DNA from: Dallia pectoralis
Taxonomy: Eukaryota; Chordata; Actinopteri; Esociformes; Umbridae
Reading direction: 5' to 3'
Length of the DNA: 64,000 nucleotides
Assembly (NCBI GenBank): GCA_029465975.1
Contig: CM055756.1
Location: 2,476,601 to 2,540,600, forward strand
The position numbers and the translations under genes were made by a program. The first letter of the stretch is position 1. Each line of letters starts with the position of its first letter. Below the pieces are notes generated by a model. That model saw nothing but the letters and a program-made list of their open reading frames with translations. It did no database searches and was not told where the DNA came from. Positions 36,901 to 45,900 of this stretch are shown one piece after another.

Positions 36901-39900
36901 CACATAAGGATTTTGTTCCCAGCAGCAACATTTAATACGGACATTTTAAAACGTATACCAAAAGTGCAAACCGAGAAAAAGACAAACAGCATAGTTGGCA
37001 TATGTGCTGGGTAAATGCAGAAGTGATTATATTTATCTGAATAGTGCACAAGAGCAATGTTTGGATGTGTGAACACTTGTGAAAAGAACGATGTCTAAGT
37101 CCAAGTTTCAGATCCCGATAGTAAATATATGTATATGCCAGTTCTGCAAAAGAGTGCAATGTGTAGTTATAGTTCAGGATGTCCATTTAGAGTTTTTATA
37201 TCAGTGCTGATATGGTCTTGGGTAGGTAGTCAATAACATGTGTGTGTGTGTGTGGGGGGGGGGTCTATGGGGAGTCTAGTGCTTGAAGTTTTGGTCTTGA
37301 CCTCAGCCGTCTGCCAGAGGGAAGTGTGTTCTGAATAGTCCGTTACCCAGATGGGAGGGTTCTGCCTCAACCTTTGCTGCCCACCTCAGTGACCTGCCTT
37401 TGAACAGTTCTTTGAGGGACGGCGACTTACATCCAATTGTCTGCTCTGAGCAATCCTCCATCAGAGCAAGTGATGTCTTGCAGTCTTTCCTTTTCAGTGG
37501 CTGCAGCGTACCAGACTGTGATGGAGGAGGTCAGGATGGACTCAATAACGGGTGTCTAAGCATTCATTATCATGGTCCGGGTCAGGTTGTACTTTTTATG
37601 CTGATGCTGTCTTTGTTGTGCATTCTTAGTGACAGAAGTGTTGTTCAGCTCTAGCTCTTCACCTGCTGCTCCAAATATTCGATTTCCATTTAGCTCTGTT
37701 TTATATTACTTAAGGCCCATGAATTTCGAAAGATAACAAATGACAGAGTAGATGCTCTCTGCATAAGGAAGTCCCTAATTGTTTCTACTATCTAGCTAAA
37801 AACACGAACGAGAGACTTATCATTGATAGCTACAATTTTTCTATTATTTATCATACATCTCTGTCTTTGTACGGATTATAAAAAAATATGTGATGCATAA
37901 AAGAATGTAACAGAGATTGTTTGGATCATCTGTGAGTGATACATGCATGAAGTAATACGAACTAAATACACTATTTGAAAATGGAAAAATCGATGAGTTG
38001 CCTTTTAATAATTTGTGACGACTAATGTTTAGAAAGACACACCCCACTGTGAGCTGGCGGTGTGCACACCAAAGAGAGCTCAGCTACAGCTCTACGGGGA
38101 TACTTTTAAGCTGAAGTAGTTGTGCATGTAATATCAGGTTGTCGCTGGAGAATACTCGCAAAACCAAATATTTCTCTAGTTGCTGTCTTAGGAAGCTCTG
38201 GAAATGCTTGATTTTATATGTAGCTGAGTGTACTATGAGCAGAACACACATTTTAAACGTCAATATCGCAATACATTTTCGGGTAGTTCTTAATGAATAT
38301 TACATTTTTATATTTTCCCTTAAATTTTCTCTAAATTTGCCTTGAATGTCCCCTCTTTTGTAAAACACAGATGTGTTAACCCCATTCATTTAAACCAATC
38401 AAGATGAAAGAAGAAATATATAATCCCACAAACACACTTTCTATCTGGGACTTCAGGTGAGATAAAACGTAAAAAACAGCCAGCTCCTGACCGGAATACC
38501 CCAGATATTGAACCATGCTGTATGGATATAGAAATATAAGTCACAACATTGTGTTACATTACTATGCTGGTGTTTTGTCTTACAGTAATCTATAAGCCTC
38601 TATTTAGCTAGTAGACTAAAGATTTACTAAGAACTCTAAAGAGAAATAGTAGATCTCGAATCGTGCCCAGAAACAGGAGTCTTTTAACCTGACCAGAGTA
38701 GATATCAGCAAACAGACCGGTTGTAAGTCGTCTCTCTCTGAGGAGAGAAAAAGCCTGATGGAAACCCAGGGCCCAGAAATAGTACTGTCTGACGGATGGC
38801 TTGTGGCGATGGCGCCCAGCTCAGATGGGCGATGTGGGCGCGAGTTATGGCCTCAGCGGCGGTCCTGGGGGCACGGACGGGGTATCTGGGCGAGGCATTA
38901 ATTGATTGGTCGATGCATATGTCATGTCATCTCGCTCTGTGTCAGGTCAACCGGGAAATATTACTAGTGTTAGAAAAACCACGCGCTACACACCGCGTCC
39001 ATTATCTGGGGACGCCGCCATTGATTGGACGCGCTACACACCGCGTCCATTATCTGGGGACGCCGCCATTGATTGTTTGCGACACAGCCGTAGGTGTTTA
39101 CCATTATCAACGAGCCTACATCTCCACTTACAAACTGGACCCCGGAATTGCTTTAACCCTTTCTTTGAGTGTGAGTACAGACGAAAAAACAACACAACTA
39201 TGCAGAATATAATTATGACGTTTTGGTTGGCGCAAGGAACGAAAAAAAGAGCAGATTTTCATAGAAACCAAGTCACCCCGTTTGCTGGTTCACCCCAGGA
39301 CAACGGGAAATATTTCCTCTCTCCATATCCATTTGCTAATGAACACCGCTATCAGTCTCTAGGTGTGCGGATTGATGAGGCGGCCTAATCGACGGATCTA
39401 ATTGATATCCCGGCAAGCCGCGCGTATTTCCCTTATTGAGTCACACTGTTATTACTGTGATTGCACTCTGGCCGTTGGCTTTAATGAGAATCTCACCCCT
39501 TTGGTGTGATAAGGACTCACGCCCGGGCCTAATGGTAGGACAAGAGCCTCTTCATCCCTCTCATGGCTGATGGCAACTCCCCGAGCTCAAATTAATCAAC
39601 CACAGCGTGTTCTACACCTGGGGATTTATAACTAAATGGGGTTAGCGTGCTGTCATTAGTTTGGTTTGTGTCTGTGGGTGGAGATGTTCGCCCATTTACT
39701 TTCCAACGAGCGTGAATAACCAGATTCGATAAAGTAGAACCCTTACAATCCTTCATTACTGTGGTATGTCATAGCAGAACACGGAAGAACATAACAGAAC
39801 ATAGAAGAACACGGCAGAGCTGCTCTATTGCCCATGAAACATCACATCAAGAATGGTCTTAACACATAATTATCATAACACTGTGTTTTCTGTGTTATGT

Positions 39901-42900
39901 AAACCAGCACTGTAACGAACATATGCGCTAGGCGTATTCATGTGTGTACAGCTACATTATTCTAGTAATGTGTTTTGTATAACTAGTCAGTGATTATGTA
40001 ATGTGTTTGACAGTCACATTCGTTTCAAGCTGGTAATTCTACACTGTCCAAAGTGCTGCACTTCCCCAGGTCCAGCACGAGTCCACCATATGCCCCAGTG
40101 TCATCCTGGGTCTGTCCATCAAGACAATAAAGTTTAAACTGTTGATGCTCAAACGTTTATTGAAATGGACAGATTAGTAGACCTAATGACCAAACACTAT
40201 TGGAATGTCTTCAAATCATCATATGAACATCATGGATATTGTGACTTACACTTCTGTCTTGTTGGATTGGCGTCTACAGGGCACTGTGTTGCTGACGCAT
40301 GTTCCAGTCATTGGGTCAACGGCCTCCACTATGACAAAGGGACGTTCCTCTAGCGTGGCCACGGTCAGATGCCTGTTATCGGACACCGGTTCCAGGTAGG
40401 TACCGTAGCGGGGCCACACTGGGTACCTCATCTGCAGAATGCCCATCTCAAAGTTCCCCACCTGGAAGAAAAAACAGACAGGGAAAAGAGAACCGGCGAG
40501 TTAAAATATGTTCCTGCTATTTTAGGAGATTAGGACACACTTGATGATTTGATCGAAAATAGACCTTGAAGTTATTGAGACCTGCTCAGAGAAGTTGCAC
40601 CCCCTGTAACATAACTCGGTGAGAAAAGGTCGGCTAATCCAACTGTTTTCGAACATTCGTTTTTCTGTTTGGTTCTCTTCTGTGTAGTAAAAGATGAAAC
40701 CATGTGATAACTGTTACTGGGTGAAGGTAGGGACCAGCTCAGGTTCTGGAGGTAGAGGCCAGTCCTCCTCTGCATCCAACAAAGGGTTTATCCCCCACCA
40801 CCGCTGGAGGAGGTAGAGGGCAGTCCTCCTCTGGGTACGACTCTGGCAGCTTCAGCCATGCCCTCCACCACCTCCCGGCCACCTCCAGGTGCTGGTAGTA
40901 TAACCCCTATGGGCTCCTTTGTGTCCTGGAGGTAGGAGGAAGGGGTCGTCACACAGCCAGAGCTATGGTTGTGGCTTCAGCTGTAACAGCACCAGAGCGG
41001 TGGGTGCCTCCCCTGCGGTCCTCGCAAAACATTCATGGTTATTTATTTGAAACAAGCGTGGAACGGCAAAACATGGAATGTAACAATGGTAAAAAAAATT
41101 GCGCTAATGTAGCGGCATACTAAACCACGTTAAACCACTTTCACCTAAACCGATCCGTAACATTGAAAAAATACCAAGCAAATGCCTATATCCCCAGCAA
41201 ACTTAAATAGCCTAGCTAATCCAAAGCAAATAACAGCTGTGCTCAATGAAAACAAATACACCGAAAATAATGTGTGCACTAAAATACCTGTTTTTTTTTT
41301 TGCCAAACTGTATTTTGGTTTAACCCTGTAAGACCCAAATATAGAAAAACCTAAAAAATAAATTATTTGACCTTTCAGATGTTGTTGTAGGAGGCCTTTG
41401 ATAAAGAAATTAAAGAGTTTTTAGAAAAAAATGTTTATATACGTTTTTAGAGAAATGTTTTAATATTGCAACATTGGGCTTAGCTGGGAGCAGAATTTCT
41501 GTAATTGTACTCACATTGTCTGAACAACAATTCAGAACAACTAAGGGTTTATTTGCAGGTTTGATTGCTTACTCAGCCCCATAAATGTATATAACATTAT
41601 TAATAATCACACATTAGTCATATTTTTTTATGGAGTCATTTATTCCCTAAAAGCATCCCTAAAAAGCTTACCTAAAAAGCATCCCTAAAAGAATCATGCT
41701 AAAAGCATCCCTAAAAGTATCCCTAAAAAGCGTACCTAAAAAGCGTACCTAAAAGCATCATGCTAAAAGCATCCCTAAAAAGGATCCCTATAAGCATCCC
41801 TAAAAAGGATCCGTAAAAACATGTAATTATTACACCAAACCCTGATACAGCTGGTGAACAGTCCCAGACCACACCAGACGCCACTCCTTTCAGCTAAGAA
41901 AAGAAAACTTGAGGCTACAATTTTTATGGGCTAACCAAAAGACGACATTAGAAGATTGGAGAAACATTGTCTGGTCAGATGAGTCTCGATTTCTGCTATG
42001 ACATTCAGGGGCCAAAATCTCTGAGAAATGTTTCTAGCACCTTGTTATGAAGTCACAAGGAGATCCAACCCGGTACTAGCTAGGTGTACCTAATGAAGTG
42101 GCCGGTCAAAAATCATGGAATGTGTCACAGATTATGCAAATATTTATGTCGTTAACCTGATGAAATGATATTTTTAAGCGACATATAATATGTGCGTTTC
42201 CCAGTAGTTCTTTCTCGGGAAAGAGCTAGTAGTCAATATCCGCTGAACATGTTGGTAGCTTGAAGAGTTAATCCTCTTGCTTTCCTATTCACCAGTTCAT
42301 GGGTCCCCGACGCATCCCAATTTTAAATCTCACCAAAATGTATTAGGATGGAACAAATCTTCATCCTGTGACTGAACCGAATCAGAGGGTTGCTGCTGCG
42401 ATCTAGAGAAAGCTCCTCCATGACTTCCGGACCACAGTCTCTCACATTCTCCCTAATCAGATAAGGCAATTATTTTGGCCGTAACTTTGGGTGTGACAAT
42501 TCTACTATCTTCAGTCTGCCAGAGAATAAAAGATCCAGAATTTTCTCAATAATCTGAGCATCTGTAAATCATGTCTCGGCCAATGTACCTTCTCAGTGTG
42601 CAGTCTCTGCTAAACAATTTTGGAAAGGTGTTTTGTGGCTTTTTCATTATGTAATACGTCTGCGTACATGACTGTGATTTCCGTATAACTGGAGGAGGGG
42701 GTGGAGAATATAAGAGCTGTGTATCATAATGCAGAATAGTCCCGACCTTCAGAGCTACATTCTCACTCGTCACTATATCACATTCTTCTCCTCAACGCTC
42801 TCTCTTCTCAGCTCACAAGTGGACTTTTTACGGTGGAGCTCAAGGGCGGAGTGTAGAAGTGTAAGTCATCCATGATGAGTCATTGTCCGCTGTAACAAAT

Positions 42901-45900
42901 GGACGACCATTAACTCTTAGTCCCGACTACATTTGAAAAGAGCACGGTGGGGGATTTAGCGCTGATGAATGAGCGGACGCGTGTCAGCGTTGTGGAGATT
43001 GCTATTAGTCTTTAGGTTGTCAGCACGGTTGGCCCGGGTGAGAGGAGAACTGAGGTGCCTGGTTTCAGAGACGACTTGCCGTGATACATAGCAGTGACAA
43101 AAGATGAGCTGATTGACTTTAAGCTCTACTTTAAAAGACATTGGCGGTTTAACAGCTATAAAAGAAAGAACAGTAAATGACACAGTTCACTTTTTTTAGG
43201 AGCGTCTGTGTGTAAAAATCTGTTTGTATCATGATGATCAGAATGGGCGTCCACATTTCAAATACCTGTAGCCTAAACTTAACAAGGATTTGATATGCTA
43301 AAACTGGCTGTTTATGGGAAAGTATAACTCTTTCTTTTACAAGATAAGGAGTTGGATATAAAAAGTCTACACACCCCTGGGAAAATGCCAGATTTTTGTG
43401 TTGTGGAACAATGAGACAAAGATAAATCATGACGGAACCTTTTTCACCTTTAATGTGACCTATAACGTGAACAATTCAATTGATAAACACACTTTTTTGA
43501 GGGGGGGAATAAAAAATATAAACCACAACAATAACTAGGTTGCCTTATAACTGCGGGCGTGGCTGTGTTCAGAATTAACCAATCACATTCAAACCCATGT
43601 TATATAGAAGTCATTACACACCTGCCATCATTTAAAGTGACTCTGATTAATCATAAATAAAGGTCAGCTGTTCCAGTAGGATTTTACTGAAATTTTCTTA
43701 GCATCTCAAGCCGTGGTCCTCAGAGAGCTTCCAAAGCATCAGGTGTATCTTATTGTCAGCAAGATCTGCCAAGATGTGCCACGCTAATATACTCCAAAAA
43801 GACTGAGTGCCGTAATAAAATCAAAAGGTGCTTAAACAAAGTATAAGTTTACGGGGTGTGCACACTTATGCAACCAGGTTATTGTAAGGTTTTTAGTTTT
43901 TTTTTGCCCCTCAAATATTTCAGTTTGTTTTTCAATTAAATTGTTCATGTAACAAGTTACATTAAAGGTGAAAAAAATTCTGACATGATTTATTTTTGTA
44001 AAAAACAGAATCACATCCCAACCAGTGTTGCCCTGGTTTTCTTCCATTCATGAACACACCCCTTGTAAGAAACTGCCTCTGTCCCTCTTCATGCCAGGGT
44101 TGACACTCCCCCTGCCACCTCGGAGTGGCAATTCATCAAGGACTATGTCTTTCACCTGTGTCTGCTCTCACCTGTTTCAGTGTTTAAGTTCTCTGTTGCA
44201 GTGCCTGTCTTGCCTGCATAATGAATAAAGACTGCAAATTCGAAGTATTCTCTGCGCCTGAGTCTATCTCCCGTCATCTGCCAAGGGCAGATCGTGACAC
44301 CCCTAGCCTCAATTCATTGTCTTCTGGACATAATAATTCACACCAGGTTTATATTCAGTCAATTAGCAGTTGTATAAATGTTTGCTCCTCAGTCCCCAGT
44401 TATGTTGCTTGTTGTTTAAGGTCAGTCCTCTTCTCTGTAGGTGAGGGTTATAAATGTTAGACCTGTTTAAAATGTTTATTAAGTCGCTAGTTAAGCACAT
44501 TTCCGTTGCAGTTACCGTGTCTAGTTGTTGTTTGGTTTATTTATTAAAACCCCATGAACGAGTATATGCCTACGTGAAATTCTTCTGCATTCCTCCTTAG
44601 AGAGATGCGTGGCACTATTACTATTCTGGTTTAGTTTGGTAAGGGAAGACGGGGAGGAGACGCGTCTAAATATATTTATTTATTTTACACAGGAAGGAAG
44701 AGAAAAAAGAGTTGTAGTTTTTTATAAAGAACACTGTCTTAACATCTTTGGAGAAACCAAGTCCTATAAAAACCTTTCTATAAGCCATGACTCATAACGT
44801 ATACAAACGCATATGTACGGCCGACACTAAAACACAAAACTGCATATATTTAACATTGACCACCTGTTCTTATAACTGATTAAAATTGCAACCAACATAC
44901 AAAATACAACAGTAGGTTACAATATGTATGAGTGTGGTGGGCAATTAGAGAAATACTATTTCTGATTCATCCAGGCTTGGCCCTGAGCTTCAACAGCATA
45001 TCGGAAATGACTAGAAACCGACCTTGAGAACATCAATATAACATAATTAGCTGGAGAAGGCCGGAGGCTGTTTACCCAGAGATGAAGTCTGGTCCTAAAT
45101 GTTCTGACACGCACCAATGTCCATTCCACCATTGACTACATGGATGTTGTCCAACCTCCCACCAATCTATACCTTTTGTTGAGCCTGCTGGTAATTGAGG
45201 CTTCAGCATTTCTTCAATTCCCATACTAGGCTGGCGGAGGGGGTTGGGGGGGGTTAACTTAAAGAAGGGTGTTACAGGTGGAGTTTTAGGCCGGTTACAC
45301 ACTGGAAGCGTCTCGCGAGCGTGGCATTTCTGTTGCGTCTCAGAAGCGTGGCTGCTGCGTGTATTTTTCTGTGTCCTACACACCAGAAGCGTGTCTGACG
45401 CGGCGCTGCTCCTGGGCATAGCGCCGACAGATTCAAACTCTGAAAAGTGTTTACGTTGTTTTTGGAGCCTATCCTACCCTTTATATATAGGCTACATGTA
45501 TAGGCCTACATATGTTTCTATGGAAAATTCAAACATAAATATATAGCCTACTGATGTGATTAAAGCAAAACAACGTCGGGAGTATTTACTGCAAAATATG
45601 TTACTGAATATTTCGTTCTGTATGACAGGTGAAATATTTGAAAATCTTTTCTCTGACATTTTTTATTACATTTCTACATTGATGTCAAAACCTAGAGACT
45701 TTCAAACATCAAGATGTAATTTATTAATATGCATTCGTGTCAAAATGACATATAAAATATTTTCCTATGCTATTTTGCCTGGAAACGCTTCCAACACGCT
45801 CGCGTGAAAAATAGGCGTCTGTTCTATTTCTAGCAGGCACGCGTCTCAGGCGCGGCTGGAGACGCGCGTGAGACGCGCATCTCACGCAGGCAGTGTGTAA

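Larger units (their letters stand above)
35150..40240 (-). other. remainder of the grin2c intron 40249-32368
   Basis: Apart from the LINE pieces, the hairpin and the 47-bp duplication, no gene was supported. A G-run with GT repeats occurs at 37239-37263. The frames here are short and unrelated to families I know. Confidence 0.5.
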
